From contig DASXFD010000006.1 in assembly GCA_036489755.1 (NCBI GenBank), forward strand, positions 23,126 to 87,125: 64,000 nucleotides of DNA, in the 5' to 3' direction. Below are positions 1 through 8,602 of the stretch, one piece after another (within the stretch, counting starts at the first letter, position 1; the number at the start of each line of letters is the position of its first letter). The notes under the pieces were generated by a model. That model worked only from the letters and a program-made list of their open reading frames with translations. It ran no database searches and was not told the origin of the DNA. The DNA comes from JABFXX01 sp036489755 (GTDB taxonomy: Bacteria > Myxococcota_A > Polyangia > Haliangiales > Haliangiaceae). Position numbers and translations under genes: made by a program.

Positions 1-141
1 CGCGACGCGCTCGCCGGTTTGATCACCGCGGTCGAGCTCACGCATTTCGGCGGCGACGACGCGACCGAGGCCGACTACCTGCGCTGCCGCGCACAGTTCC
101 AGGTGTTCGCGGCGGCGTTTCGCGGGCGGGCGGCCGCGTGA
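1..141 (+). CDS. DUF4129-like protein, C-terminal end only
   Basis: The window opens inside a gene read in frame 1 whose last 46 residues end at a TGA at 139-141. The tail contains a motif of the kind THFGGDDATEADYLRCR, which resembles the end of DUF4129 proteins (a glycine-rich turn followed by a TEAD helix). The assignment leans on context: DUF4129 commonly precedes DUF4350, MoxR and DUF58 genes in this cluster type. Its stop overlaps the GTG start of the next gene, so the two are probably translationally coupled. The function of DUF4129 is not well defined; in some proteins it is attached to transglutaminase-like domains. Confidence 0.6.
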   Translation, partial: RDALAGLITAVELTHFGGDDATEADYLRCRAQFQVFAAAFRGRAAA

Positions 142-1352
142 CCAATCCATTCTCGAAGACGACGCTGTGGGTCGTGATCGGCGTCGCGATCGTATCGCTC
201 GCGGTCACCGTCGTGCTCACGATCGTCGGCGGCAATCCCGAGCACGCGACGGCCGGCCCGAACGGCTACTCGCGATCTGCGATCGGCCATCGCGCGCTGA
301 TCGAGCTGCTCGAGAAGCTCGACGTGCCGGTCGTCGTGAGCCGCGACGCGTCGGCGGCGAAGGCCGCGCACGGTCTGCTCGTGCTCGCCGAACCGCAGCT
401 CGGCGACGACAAGACCGATCGGCTCGGCGAGCTGATCGGCGGCGCCGGCGGCAACGTGCTCGTCGTGCTGCCGAAGTGGCACGGCTACGCCGAAGCAGGC
501 GAATCGTGGATCGATACCGCCGAGATCGAGCCGGCCGAGGACGTCGAGAAAGTCGCCGAGGCCGCGGGGCTCGACAACGCGAAGATCGAGCGGCCGTTCG
601 GCAAGGGGACCATGAACTGGCGAGCTACCGAAGGGCTCGTCGCGCCTGTCATCGATCATCCGCAAACGCTCTCGGCGGCCGGCCTCGACGCGGTCGTCGA
701 CGATCGCATCGATCAAGTGCTGCTCGGCCGGTTCGAGCACAGCAAGACGGTGTGGGTGCTTGCCGATCCCGACGTGCTCTCGAATTTCGGGATGCGTCAT
801 GCCGAAAACGCGCAGCTCGCGGTCCGTTTGATCGATCGACTGCGCGGCGACGGCCCGGTCGTGTTCGACGAGACCGTGCACGGCTACGCCGAGGCGCCGA
901 GCTTGTTGCGCGTGCTGTTCAGCTTTCCACTCGTGCTCGCGACGATCCAAGTGTTGATCTGCGGCTTGCTCGCCGTGTGGGCGGCGATGGTGAGGTTCGG
1001 TCCGCGCCGCGCCGCGCCGCCGCCGCTGTCTCCGGGCAAAGACTTCTTGATCGCGAACACCGCGGCCCTGTTGCGGTACGGCGGCCATCACGTCGATGCG
1101 CTTCGCAACTACTTCAGCGCGAGCGTCGCCGACGTGAAGCACGCCGTGAACGCACCCGCGAACCTCAGCGGCGCTGCACTCTCGGCGTGGCTCGAGCGCA
1201 TCCGCGCCGTGCGTATGGGCACGATTTCGCTTCCCGAGCTCGAGCACGACGTGATGACTGTCTCGCCGGCGCCCCAGCGCGTCGTCGAGCTTGCCGATCG
1301 GGTTTACCGCTGGCGCATGGAGATGATGCATGGATCTCGCAACCGTTCGTGA
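138..1352 (+). CDS. DUF4350-domain membrane protein
   Basis: Predicted 404-residue membrane protein. A hydrophobic segment at about residues 8-28 and a second near 263-283 would place the domain between them outside the membrane, followed by a cytoplasmic tail of about 110 residues. The region after the first segment (NGYSRSAIGHRALIELLEKL) matches the start of DUF4350, a GATase-like fold domain of unknown activity found beside MoxR and DUF58 genes. The GTG start at 138 overlaps the preceding stop, and the 3' end overlaps the MoxR gene by 23 bases. It is probably a structural or scaffold partner of the MoxR chaperone system; that role is inferred from gene order. Confidence 0.85.
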   Translation: MTNPFSKTTLWVVIGVAIVSLAVTVVLTIVGGNPEHATAGPNGYSRSAIGHRALIELLEKLDVPVVVSRDASAAKAAHGLLVLAEPQLGDDKTDRLGELIGGAGGNVLVVLPKWHGYAEAGESWIDTAEIEPAEDVEKVAEAAGLDNAKIERPFGKGTMNWRATEGLVAPVIDHPQTLSAAGLDAVVDDRIDQVLLGRFEHSKTVWVLADPDVLSNFGMRHAENAQLAVRLIDRLRGDGPVVFDETVHGYAEAPSLLRVLFSFPLVLATIQVLICGLLAVWAAMVRFGPRRAAPPPLSPGKDFLIANTAALLRYGGHHVDALRNYFSASVADVKHAVNAPANLSGAALSAWLERIRAVRMGTISLPELEHDVMTVSPAPQRVVELADRVYRWRMEMMHGSRNRS

Positions 1353-2286
1353 CGTCGCGACTCGCCTGCGCGAGCAAGTTCAACGCGTGGTGGTCGGTCA
1401 GGATCACGCGATCAACCTGTTGTTGGTCTCGCTGTTGTCGGAGGGCCACGTGCTGTTCGAAGGCGTGCCCGGCGTCGCGAAGACGTTGCTCGCGCGCACG
1501 TTCGCGGCGAGCTTGTCGCTGCAGTTCGGCCGCGTGCAGTTCACGCCCGACCTCATGCCCGGCGACATCGTCGGCACGAACCTGTTCAACTTCCAGACGA
1601 ACAAGTTCACGCTGACGAAGGGCCCGATCTTCACCGAGCTGCTGCTCGCCGACGAGATCAACCGCACACCGCCGAAGACGCAGGCCGCGTTGCTCCAGGC
1701 GATGCAGGAGCGCGTCGTCACGATCGATACCGAGACCTACGAGCTCGGCGACGGCTTCATGGTGATCGCGACGCAAAATCCGATCGAGCAAGAGGGCACG
1801 TATCCGTTGCCCGAAGCGCAGCTCGATCGCTTCCTGTTCAAGATCGTCGTCGGCTATCCATCGCGCGACGAAGAGCGCGCGATCGTGCACCGCCACGGCC
1901 ATCGCACGACGATGCCGAGGCTCGGCGACTTCGATCTGCACCCGGTTGCCGACCTCGGCACGATCGCCGCGATGCGGGCCGCGATCTCGGAGATCCGCGT
2001 GAGCGATGCGATCATCGACTACATCGTCGACCTCGTGCGCGCGACGCGCGAACGGCCGAGCATCTCGTACGGCGCCTCGCCGCGCGCCGCGACGATGCTG
2101 ACGACGTCGGCACGCGCGTTCGCCGCGATGGCGGGCCGCGACTTCGTGCTCCCCGACGACATCAAGGAGCTCGCCGTCCCGGCGCTGCGCCACCGCATCG
2201 TGCTCGCGCCCGGCGCCGAGATCGAAGGGCTCACCACCGAGCAAGTCGTGCGGCAAATCGTCGAGCAGGTGCCGGCACCGCGCTGA
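1330..2286 (+). CDS. MoxR-family AAA+ ATPase
   Basis: A 318-residue MoxR ATPase of normal length. Walker A is GVPGVAKT at residues 45-52, preceded by a GQD motif at about 23-25. Walker B with the DEINR signature sits near residue 108 and is followed by KTQAALLQAMQE; the sensor-1 region reads VIATQNPIEQEGTYPLPEAQ. The C-terminal lid contains the GASPRA motif. MoxR ATPases act as chaperones for VWA/DUF58 proteins, in some cases for cofactor insertion or envelope-stress complexes. The gene overlaps DUF4350 upstream, and its stop shares one base with the DUF58 start. Confidence 0.95.
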   Translation: MDLATVRDVATRLREQVQRVVVGQDHAINLLLVSLLSEGHVLFEGVPGVAKTLLARTFAASLSLQFGRVQFTPDLMPGDIVGTNLFNFQTNKFTLTKGPIFTELLLADEINRTPPKTQAALLQAMQERVVTIDTETYELGDGFMVIATQNPIEQEGTYPLPEAQLDRFLFKIVVGYPSRDEERAIVHRHGHRTTMPRLGDFDLHPVADLGTIAAMRAAISEIRVSDAIIDYIVDLVRATRERPSISYGASPRAATMLTTSARAFAAMAGRDFVLPDDIKELAVPALRHRIVLAPGAEIEGLTTEQVVRQIVEQVPAPR

Positions 2287-3605
2287 TGCGTCCCACCCTC
2301 CGCGCCCTGATCGTGTTTCTCGCCGGCCTGCCGCTGTCGCTGGTCGGCGTCGCGATCTCGCCGCGGCTGTGGACGATCTGGATCGCGTATCTCGGCGCCG
2401 CCGTGATCCTGCTCGGGATCGACTTCGTGCTCGGCTTGCCGAAGCGCCGCCTGCGCGTCGACAGCGAGCTGCCCGAGCAGCTGTTCATCGGCGAGACCGG
2501 CGTCGCGAAGCTGTCGATCACCACGCGCCGGAAGCGCGCCGCGGCGCTCGAGCTGATCGCCGAGCTCGACGACGATCTCGCGCCGCAGCCGCCGATGCAG
2601 GCGATCTTGCAGCCGGGCGAACGCGGCGCATCGTCGACGATCGAGCTACCACTCGTGCCGCGCCGCCGCGGCGAGCACGGCATTCGCACCCTGCACATGC
2701 GATGGACCGGGCCGCTCGGCCTGCTCGAGCGCCGCGTCGCGATCGACGTCGACAAGCGCGTCGGCGTCGTGCCGAACCTCGGCGCGGTGCGCGCGATCGC
2801 GCTGCGCATGTTCGCCGATCGCTCGTTCATGGCCGGCCTCAAGGTCGAGCGCTACCTCGGCGATGGCACCGAGTTCGAGTCGCTGCGCGAGTACGTGCCC
2901 GGTCTCGATCATCGTGCGATCGATTGGAAGTCGTCGGCGCGGCACCGCAAGTTGCTGTGTCAGGAGTTCCGCGCCGAGCGCAACCATCAGGTCGTGCTCG
3001 CCGTCGACGCCGGCCAGCTGATGGCCGAACCGGTCTCCGGCGTGCCCAAGCTCGATCACGCGATCAACGCGTCGCTGTTGCTCGGCTGGTTTTGCCTGCG
3101 CACCGGCGATCGCGTCGGTCTGCTCGGCTTCGATGAGAAAGTCCGCACGTGGGCCGAGCCGCAGGGCGGCATGCACGCGTTCGCACGCCTGCAGGCCCTG
3201 TCGGCGGAGATCGACTACCGGCGCGTCGAGACCAACTACACGCTCACGCTCGCGGATCTGTCGACGCGGCTCAAGCGGCGCTCGCTCGTCGTGCTGTTCA
3301 CCGATTTTCTCGACACCGTGACCGCCGAGCTCATGATCGAGAACGTCACGCGACTCGCGCGGCGTCACCTCGTGCTGTTCGTCGCGGTGAAGGATCCGTC
3401 GGTCGATCAGCGCGCGCTCGCCCGGCCGCGCGACCTCGAGTCACTGCACGAGGCCGTCGTCGCCACCGGCTTCTCACGCGAGCGCGAGGTCGTGCTCGAG
3501 CGACTGCGCCGCGCCGGCGCGTTTTGCATCGACGCCGCCCCGAACCAGTTCTCGATGGCGCTGGTCAATCGCTACATCGAGATCAAGCGGAGGGAGCTGT
3601 TCTGA
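2286..3605 (+). CDS. DUF58-domain protein (VWA-like), MoxR partner
   Basis: A 439-residue protein with two N-terminal membrane helices (residues about 7-50), a beta-rich stretch, and then the diagnostic DUF58 block around residues 195-235 (a YLGDGTEFESLREYVPGLD core followed by R-IDWKSSAR). A VWA-like fold follows, with VVLAVDAGQLM at about 238-248 and VVLFTDFLD near 335. DUF58 proteins are the usual client or partner of MoxR ATPases. The start overlaps the MoxR stop (TGATG), and its own stop overlaps the next ATG in the same way, so the whole cluster is likely one transcript. Confidence 0.93.
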   Translation: MRPTLRALIVFLAGLPLSLVGVAISPRLWTIWIAYLGAAVILLGIDFVLGLPKRRLRVDSELPEQLFIGETGVAKLSITTRRKRAAALELIAELDDDLAPQPPMQAILQPGERGASSTIELPLVPRRRGEHGIRTLHMRWTGPLGLLERRVAIDVDKRVGVVPNLGAVRAIALRMFADRSFMAGLKVERYLGDGTEFESLREYVPGLDHRAIDWKSSARHRKLLCQEFRAERNHQVVLAVDAGQLMAEPVSGVPKLDHAINASLLLGWFCLRTGDRVGLLGFDEKVRTWAEPQGGMHAFARLQALSAEIDYRRVETNYTLTLADLSTRLKRRSLVVLFTDFLDTVTAELMIENVTRLARRHLVLFVAVKDPSVDQRALARPRDLESLHEAVVATGFSREREVVLERLRRAGAFCIDAAPNQFSMALVNRYIEIKRRELF

Positions 3606-4609
3606 TGCTGGTGATGAAGAGCGTCGAGTTCCGCCGCGAGCGCGAAGCCACGTGGAACGAGCTCGAGTCGATCATCTCGTTCGCCGACGACAAAGGCCTG
3701 CGCGCGCTCGGCGCCGACGCACTCGCGCGGCTGCCGCATCTCTATCGCGCGACGCTGTCGTCGCTGTCGGTCGCGCGCTCGATCTCGCTCGACCGCGCGC
3801 TCGTCGACTACCTCGAGAGCCTGGTCGGCCGCGCGTACTTCGTGGTCTACGGCACGCGCCAACACGTCCGGCGCCAGCTCGCCGATTTCTTCTTGTGGAG
3901 GCTGCCGTCGACGATCCGGCGCGCGAAGTGGCACATCCTCGTGTCGCTCGTGATCACGCTCGCCGGCGCGGTCGCCGCGTACTCGCTGACCAAGCACGAC
4001 GCCGACTACTACTACTCGTTCGTCGGAGACATGGCGCAGGGTCGCACGCCCGCGTCGTCGACGAGCGAGCTGCGCGCGGGCCTGTATCACACCGAAGGCG
4101 CGACCGACATGCTCGCGACGTTCGCGTCGGAGCTGTTCTCGCACAACTCGCGGATCGGCATCCTCGCGTTCGCGCTCGGCTTCGTCGCCGGCTTGCCGAC
4201 CTTGCTGCTGCTCTTCTACAACGGGCTCGTGCTCGGCGCGTTCGTCGAGCTGTACACATCGCGCGGCCTCGGCGTCGACATATGGGGCTGGCTGTTGCCT
4301 CATGGCGTGACCGAGCTGTCGGCGGTGATCTTGTGCGGCGCCGCCGGGCTCATGCTCGCGCACGGGCTCGTATTCGCGGGCTCGCGGCCGCGCCTCGACA
4401 GCTTGCGCGAGATGGGCAGACCCGCGGCGGTGATCGTCGTCGGCGCAGTGATGATGCTGTTCGTCGCCGGCATGATCGAAGGGATTTTTCGCCAGACCGT
4501 GACGAGCTTGACGGTGCGCTACGCAGTCGCGATCGCCACGGCGATCTTCTGGATCGCGTACTACGGCTGGTGCGGCCGCGCGCGAGACAAAGCCGAGGGC
4601 GTGCGATGA
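3605..4609 (+). CDS. Stage II sporulation protein M-like membrane protein (SpoIIM/DUF95)
   Basis: A 334-residue protein chosen from the ATG at 3605, which overlaps the DUF58 stop; a second ATG at 3614 is an alternative. About 95 soluble residues precede a multi-helix membrane region of roughly five to six helices. The conserved block SRIGILAFALGFVAGLPT and the following YNGLVLGAF motif are typical of the SpoIIM/DUF95 family. Although named for Bacillus sporulation, the family is common in non-sporulating MoxR/DUF58/RDD clusters, where its role is unknown. It may be a channel-like or scaffold subunit of that membrane complex. Confidence 0.9.
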   Translation: MLVMKSVEFRREREATWNELESIISFADDKGLRALGADALARLPHLYRATLSSLSVARSISLDRALVDYLESLVGRAYFVVYGTRQHVRRQLADFFLWRLPSTIRRAKWHILVSLVITLAGAVAAYSLTKHDADYYYSFVGDMAQGRTPASSTSELRAGLYHTEGATDMLATFASELFSHNSRIGILAFALGFVAGLPTLLLLFYNGLVLGAFVELYTSRGLGVDIWGWLLPHGVTELSAVILCGAAGLMLAHGLVFAGSRPRLDSLREMGRPAAVIVVGAVMMLFVAGMIEGIFRQTVTSLTVRYAVAIATAIFWIAYYGWCGRARDKAEGVR

Positions 4610-5520
4610 CGACCGACGCGATCATGTCGCCGCGCGCACGCGCGGGCGAGCACTCCGCGCTGACCCGCGAGATCGTGACGCCCGAAGGCGTGCCGATCGC
4701 GTTCGAGCTCGCGAGCGCCGGCGATCGCGCCTCGGCGTTCTTGCTCGACTGCGTGATCCAGATCGCGGCGACGGTCGTCGTCGGCCTCGCGCTCCGCTAC
4801 GCCGGTGCCTCGAGCGAGCTGCTCAAGCCGATCCTCATCATCTTCGAGTTCCTGCTCATCAACTTCTACTTCGCGTTCTTCGAGATCCGCTGGCAGGGCC
4901 AGACGCCCGGCAAGCGCAAGATCGGCATTCGCGTGATCGATTCGCGCGGCGGCCAACTCGACACCGGCGCCGTGCTCGCGCGCAACCTCGTGCGCGAGCT
5001 CGAGGTGTGGACGCCGCTCCGATTCTTGATCTTGAACCGCATGATGTGGCCCGACGCGCCGGCGTGGGCGCTGCTCGTCGCCGGTGCGTGGACGTTCGTG
5101 TTCTTGCTGATGCCGCTCTTCAATAAGGACAAGCTGCGCGTCGGCGATCTGATCGGCGGCACGCGCGTCGTGCGCCAGCCCAAGATCGTGTTGGTACCGG
5201 ACCTCGTGCGCGAGGCCCAGGTCTCGCTGCAGCGGCGCGCGCAGGCGCAGCCGACGTTCGCGTTCTCCGACGACCAACTCGCGATCTACGGCATCTACGA
5301 GCTGCAGGTGCTCGAGGACGTGCTGCGCCAAGATCCGTCGAAGCCGTCGTACTACGACGCGCTGTCGCTCGTGTGCGACAAGATCCGCGCGAAGATCCAC
5401 TACGAGGGCCGCATTCCGGACAGCGAGCGATTCCTCAAGGACTTCTACGTCGCGCTGCGCGCGCATCTCGAGCAGAAGATGCTGTTCGGTCAGCGCAAGG
5501 CCGACAAGTTCGCGAAGTGA
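4606..5520 (+). CDS. RDD-family membrane protein with C-terminal extension
   Basis: A 304-residue RDD protein. The hallmark ASAGDRASAFLLDCV at about residues 35-50 is followed by membrane helices, the GQTPGKRKIGIRVID motif at about 101-116, and a final RVGDLIGGTRVV. About 110 extra soluble residues follow the RDD domain (SYYDALSLVCDKIR region), longer than a minimal RDD protein and consistent with the form found in MoxR clusters. The ATG at 4606 overlaps the SpoIIM stop. Its TGA abuts the stop of an opposing small ORF in the palindrome TGATCA. Confidence 0.9.
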   Translation: MTTDAIMSPRARAGEHSALTREIVTPEGVPIAFELASAGDRASAFLLDCVIQIAATVVVGLALRYAGASSELLKPILIIFEFLLINFYFAFFEIRWQGQTPGKRKIGIRVIDSRGGQLDTGAVLARNLVRELEVWTPLRFLILNRMMWPDAPAWALLVAGAWTFVFLLMPLFNKDKLRVGDLIGGTRVVRQPKIVLVPDLVREAQVSLQRRAQAQPTFAFSDDQLAIYGIYELQVLEDVLRQDPSKPSYYDALSLVCDKIRAKIHYEGRIPDSERFLKDFYVALRAHLEQKMLFGQRKADKFAK

Positions 5521-5664
5521 TCAGGCGCGCAGGCACAAGACGGGCGAGCCGACCTCCGGAACGAGCAGCGCGAGCTCGCCAGTATCGGCGATAAAGAGCG
5601 CGCCGCATTCCGAGGGCGTCGCGCGGGCGATCGTCGTGCGACGCGCACCGTTGTTGTCGATCAC
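5521..5664 (-). CDS. Hypothetical 47-residue protein, coupled to the upstream small ORF
   Basis: Short minus-strand frame opened by GTG at 5664-5662. The start overlaps the TGA of the upstream 80-residue ORF as GTGA, the same coupling seen at several solid junctions in this window. The translation contains ECGALFIADTGELALLV and SPVLCLRA, a natural-looking beta-strand pattern rather than an Arg/Ala-rich shadow. The stop directly abuts the RDD stop, an arrangement shared with other convergent pairs here. I do not recognise the product. It could also be a degraded remnant of a longer protein continuous with the 80-residue ORF after a frameshift. Confidence 0.4.
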   Translation of the reverse strand: MIDNNGARRTTIARATPSECGALFIADTGELALLVPEVGSPVLCLRA

Positions 5665-5903
5665 GACGCCGCGAACCTCTCTCTCGGTTGTTGTCTACGG
5701 CCGATCTCGGCTTGCAGGGCACGATCCAACCATTCCGGCGGTTTTTGGAGTGTCTCGATTCGTTGTTTCGGGCGAGACGTCAGGAACAAGTACGCGCGCG
5801 CGCGTCGCGACTTGATCACGAATCGATCGACGAAGCGCCGGATGACCGCCTCGAGCTCGGCCGCATCGATCGGCTCGTCCGACGGTTCACGCTGCTCGCG
5901 CAC
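5661..5903 (-). CDS. Hypothetical 80-residue protein downstream of the transposase-like gene
   Basis: Begins at GTG 5903-5901 and is rich in charged helix-forming residues (EPIDAAELEAVIRRFVDRFV, then RARAYLFLTSRPKQRIETL). Composition looks like a real protein. It lies in the same reading frame as the transposase-like gene, separated only by that gene's TAG at 5919-5921 and five intervening codons. It could therefore be a separate gene 15 bases downstream, or a C-terminal extension reached by amber readthrough or created by a nonsense mutation. The family resemblance of the upstream protein looks complete at its own stop, so a separate gene is slightly favoured. Function unknown. Confidence 0.5.
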   Translation of the reverse strand: MREQREPSDEPIDAAELEAVIRRFVDRFVIKSRRARAYLFLTSRPKQRIETLQKPPEWLDRALQAEIGRRQQPRERFAAS

Positions 5904-5918
5904 GACCGAACGGTACCG

Positions 5919-6608
5919 CTACGCCGGGCGGTCGTCGTACGAGATCGGCCCCGCCCGACGCCAACCGGCGCGGAGCAGCCACGTGCGAGGCGACCGGGTC
6001 GGCGCCTCGTCCACCGCGAGCACGCGATTGAAGCCCACGTTCATGCGAACCGGCGCCTGCCAGCCGCCGAACCAGACGCCGCTCGAGTACGGATCGATCC
6101 AGCCGGCGTAGAACCGCCGCGCCGTAGGCGCGTGATGCTTCCGATTGAGCAGCACGTACCGCAGCGTGTTGCGAACCTGCGCCGGCGTGCGCAGCGCGAC
6201 CGCGTGGTAGCGCGGCCCGAAGAGCTTGCCCTTGCGCTTTAGTGCCGTATTCATCCGGCGTGCGAGTCGGATCGCCAGGCCTTGCACGCCGCGCGCGAGG
6301 GCAAGCGCGTCATCGGCTTCGCAGATGAGGTGCACGTGATTGGACAGGACGTTGAACTCGACGACGCGGAAGAACGGCTTCGCGCTGAGCGCGATGCACG
6401 GCCGCACGACTCGCTTCATCAGCCAGTCGCGCGCGATCGGCGGCGAGTCGGCTCCGAGGCGAAGCGTGACGTGTTGCGGGAATCGCGACGCGAACGCGCG
6501 TCGCGTCTGATGCGAGACCGCGCCCTGCTTCTTGGGACGCCCGGCGCCGGGTCGCCAGCCGCCATGCCCGGCGGGCTTGCGCGCGGCATCGAGGGAGAGC
6601 TGTCGCAT
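5919..6608 (-). CDS. Y1/HUH transposase-like protein (IS200/RAYT-type)
   Basis: About 229 residues from the ATG at 6608 (the MRQLSLD start preceded by AAGG). A longer frame begins ten codons upstream at 6638. The N-terminal HGGWRPGAGRPKK is typical of this transposase subgroup, followed by HVTLRL. The HUH metal motif appears as NHVHLICEADD, and a tyrosine that could be the nucleophile lies in the following helix (NTLRYVLLNRKHH). Such single-domain enzymes include REP-associated tyrosine transposases, which are domesticated and act on short palindromes. No left or right IS200 ends were evident, but a triple hairpin repeat lies about 100 bases upstream. Confidence 0.85.
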   Translation of the reverse strand: MRQLSLDAARKPAGHGGWRPGAGRPKKQGAVSHQTRRAFASRFPQHVTLRLGADSPPIARDWLMKRVVRPCIALSAKPFFRVVEFNVLSNHVHLICEADDALALARGVQGLAIRLARRMNTALKRKGKLFGPRYHAVALRTPAQVRNTLRYVLLNRKHHAPTARRFYAGWIDPYSSGVWFGGWQAPVRMNVGFNRVLAVDEAPTRSPRTWLLRAGWRRAGPISYDDRPA

Positions 6609-6708
6609 GACCTTGTGCAGATAATATGAAAGCGGCATTATTTGTCAAGAACCGATCGATGGGCCGATTCCGGGCGTGAACGACAGCGCCGCGGCGTGGG
6701 CAGCGCGG

Positions 6709-6762
6709 TCGTCGCTCCGCGACGTCTCGTCGCTCCGCGACGTCTCGTCGCTCCGCGACGTC
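6709..6762. repeat. Three perfect tandem copies of an 18-bp hairpin unit
   Basis: The 18-bp unit TCGTCGCTCCGCGACGTC is repeated three times without mismatch at 6709-6726, 6727-6744 and 6745-6762. Each unit folds as CGTCGC-TCC-GCGACG (6-bp stem, 3-base loop), and GACGTC at each junction is itself palindromic. The array sits between the 3' end of the lipoprotein gene, whose stop overlaps its last bases, and the transposase-like gene. It could act as a transcription terminator or processing stop, or be a REP-like substrate of the nearby transposase. The rest of the 6609-6760 gap shows no gene. Confidence 0.85.
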
Positions 6763-8596
6763 AGAACGTGACGGTGCCGGGTTGGCCCGTCGGGCCCGAT
6801 GCGCCGTCCGTGCCCGATGCGCCGCTCGAGCCGCTCGAACCAGCGCTGCAGCCGGGATCGTCGACGACGGTATTGCCATCGGAGTCGGTGTGCGTCGTCG
6901 GTGCGCGTGAGCTGCCACCCGCGCCACCCGCGCCGCCTGCGCCGCCCGCGCCGCCGCGACCACCTGCTCCGCCGAGGCTGACGATCGTGGCGTGCACGAG
7001 AGCTTGCAACGAGGCGCAGCCGCCGGCTTCGCGACACGACGTTTGCACCGTGACGTTGCCACCGGTGCCGCCCGGACCGCCGTTGCCGCCGTCATCTCCC
7101 GACGAGCCATCACCGCCGTTCTCGCACTCGCCGCCGCTCGAGCCAGACGAGCCATCCGCGCCCGCGGCGCCGTCGTAACCGGCACCGCCTTGACTGCCGA
7201 CTCGGTAACTCGCGAGGTCGGCGCGATCGACGAACGCGAGGTAATCGACGCCGTTCGCGTCGAGGTCGAAGCTGACGCGGTCTGGGCGAGGATCGGCGAC
7301 GCGCACGATCGCATCGGGCCCTCGCGCGCCATTGCCGGCGCCGCGCACCACGAGGTCGTCGGGCCGCTCGAAGTGCAGCCCCCACGTGAAGCTCGCGGGC
7401 GCCGACTTGCCGACCTGAATCCCGACCCGGAACGTCGCCTGGTCGGCGAGCGGTAGCAGATCGGTCGCGGCGAGCTCGTCGGTGACGCGCAGCTTACTGC
7501 CGTCGAGCGTGACGAACGCCTGCGAGATCTCGCGGTCGATCGACAGATCGGCCGGCGCGATGCACGGCGACGGATCGAGATCCTTGGCGGCGCCGCACAC
7601 CGTGATCGGCCGCGAGATGCCCGTGGCCTGCACCATCAGCGCGCCGTGCAATGCGAGCTCGGGAACGACCGACAACGTCTTGCGGTCTTGCGCGGCGCCG
7701 AGCAACGTCGCGGTGCGCTGCCACACGTGCTGCTGGACGACGATGTCGCGCTTCGGCACGTGATCGGGGTCGAACCACGTGTGCGTGATCGGATGCGCCG
7801 CGACGTCGATGGCGTTGAAGCCGGACTGCAAGACTTTGGTCTCGAGTGCCGAGCCGCCGCTTTGTACTTCCGGAAATGGCGACAGCGCGATGTGAATGCG
7901 CAGGAGCCGGCGCTGCGCTTCTTGGCGAAGCTGCGCGGTCGGCAGCCGATCGACGAAGCGACGCAGCGTGAGCTCGTTGCCATCAGCGGCGAGTCGATCC
8001 ATGACCGCCGGGTCGACCGCGGCGCCGCGATAGCGGCCCTGCTCGATCTCGATCGTGTCGAGTAGCTCCTGCCCGAGCTGCGTCGCGATGCGGCCGAGCT
8101 TCTTGTTCGCGATCGCGTCGCGCAGGCTCGAGGTCAGCTCGGTGACCTTCGCCGCGTGCGCATCGGCGCCGGCCGCGCGATCGAGATAGAAGCGTTGCAG
8201 CGCCTGCGCGCGCTCGACAGCGGCGGGATCGCCGTCGAGCTTGCCGTGCAAGAGCGCGCTGTACGCGTCGAGCGTCGCATCGAATAGCGAGGCGCGGTCG
8301 TCGTCGCCGAGATGCTGCGCGAGCTGCTTCGCGCAACGCTTCCACAGCGCCGGCTTGATCTGGCCGTCGCGCAGCCCGGCGACAAACGCGCCGCGCTCGT
8401 CGGCTGTCAGCGCGCGCAGGTGGGCCCCACTCGGCGCGATCGCGCAGACGTCGGCGTTCGCGTCGGGTTGCGACAGATACGCGGCAAACGCGACGCCGGA
8501 GTTGTCGTCGACCGCTTGCGCGGCGGTGATGGGCAGTGGGAACGCCGCCGGTGCACAACCGGCGATCACGCACGCGAACAAGCTTGCCAGGCGCAT
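6761..8596 (-). CDS. Lipoprotein with C-terminal glycine/serine-rich collagen-like region
   Basis: A 611-residue predicted lipoprotein. The signal sequence MRLASLFACVIAGC ends in a lipobox (VIAGC). Residues about 30-250 look alpha-helical and 250-440 more beta-rich. From about residue 460 the protein becomes a low-complexity Gly/Ser/Ala region (GGNGGPGGTGGNVTV, GGAGGRGGAGGAGGAGGAGG) with four scattered cysteines. Such tails are common in exported myxobacterial proteins and may be flexible surface spacers. I do not recognise a catalytic domain. It is followed six bases upstream on the same strand by a second lipoprotein gene, so the pair is probably co-expressed. Confidence 0.75.
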   Translation of the reverse strand: MRLASLFACVIAGCAPAAFPLPITAAQAVDDNSGVAFAAYLSQPDANADVCAIAPSGAHLRALTADERGAFVAGLRDGQIKPALWKRCAKQLAQHLGDDDRASLFDATLDAYSALLHGKLDGDPAAVERAQALQRFYLDRAAGADAHAAKVTELTSSLRDAIANKKLGRIATQLGQELLDTIEIEQGRYRGAAVDPAVMDRLAADGNELTLRRFVDRLPTAQLRQEAQRRLLRIHIALSPFPEVQSGGSALETKVLQSGFNAIDVAAHPITHTWFDPDHVPKRDIVVQQHVWQRTATLLGAAQDRKTLSVVPELALHGALMVQATGISRPITVCGAAKDLDPSPCIAPADLSIDREISQAFVTLDGSKLRVTDELAATDLLPLADQATFRVGIQVGKSAPASFTWGLHFERPDDLVVRGAGNGARGPDAIVRVADPRPDRVSFDLDANGVDYLAFVDRADLASYRVGSQGGAGYDGAAGADGSSGSSGGECENGGDGSSGDDGGNGGPGGTGGNVTVQTSCREAGGCASLQALVHATIVSLGGAGGRGGAGGAGGAGGAGGSSRAPTTHTDSDGNTVVDDPGCSAGSSGSSGASGTDGASGPTGQPGTVTF

Positions 8597-8602
8597 GGGT
8601 TC

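Noticed and set aside
6608..6638. Earlier ATG for the transposase-like gene at 6638
   Set aside because: It adds MPLSYYLHKV, not seen in family members I recall; the MRQ start at 6608 has an AAGG ribosome site and fits the family N-terminus.
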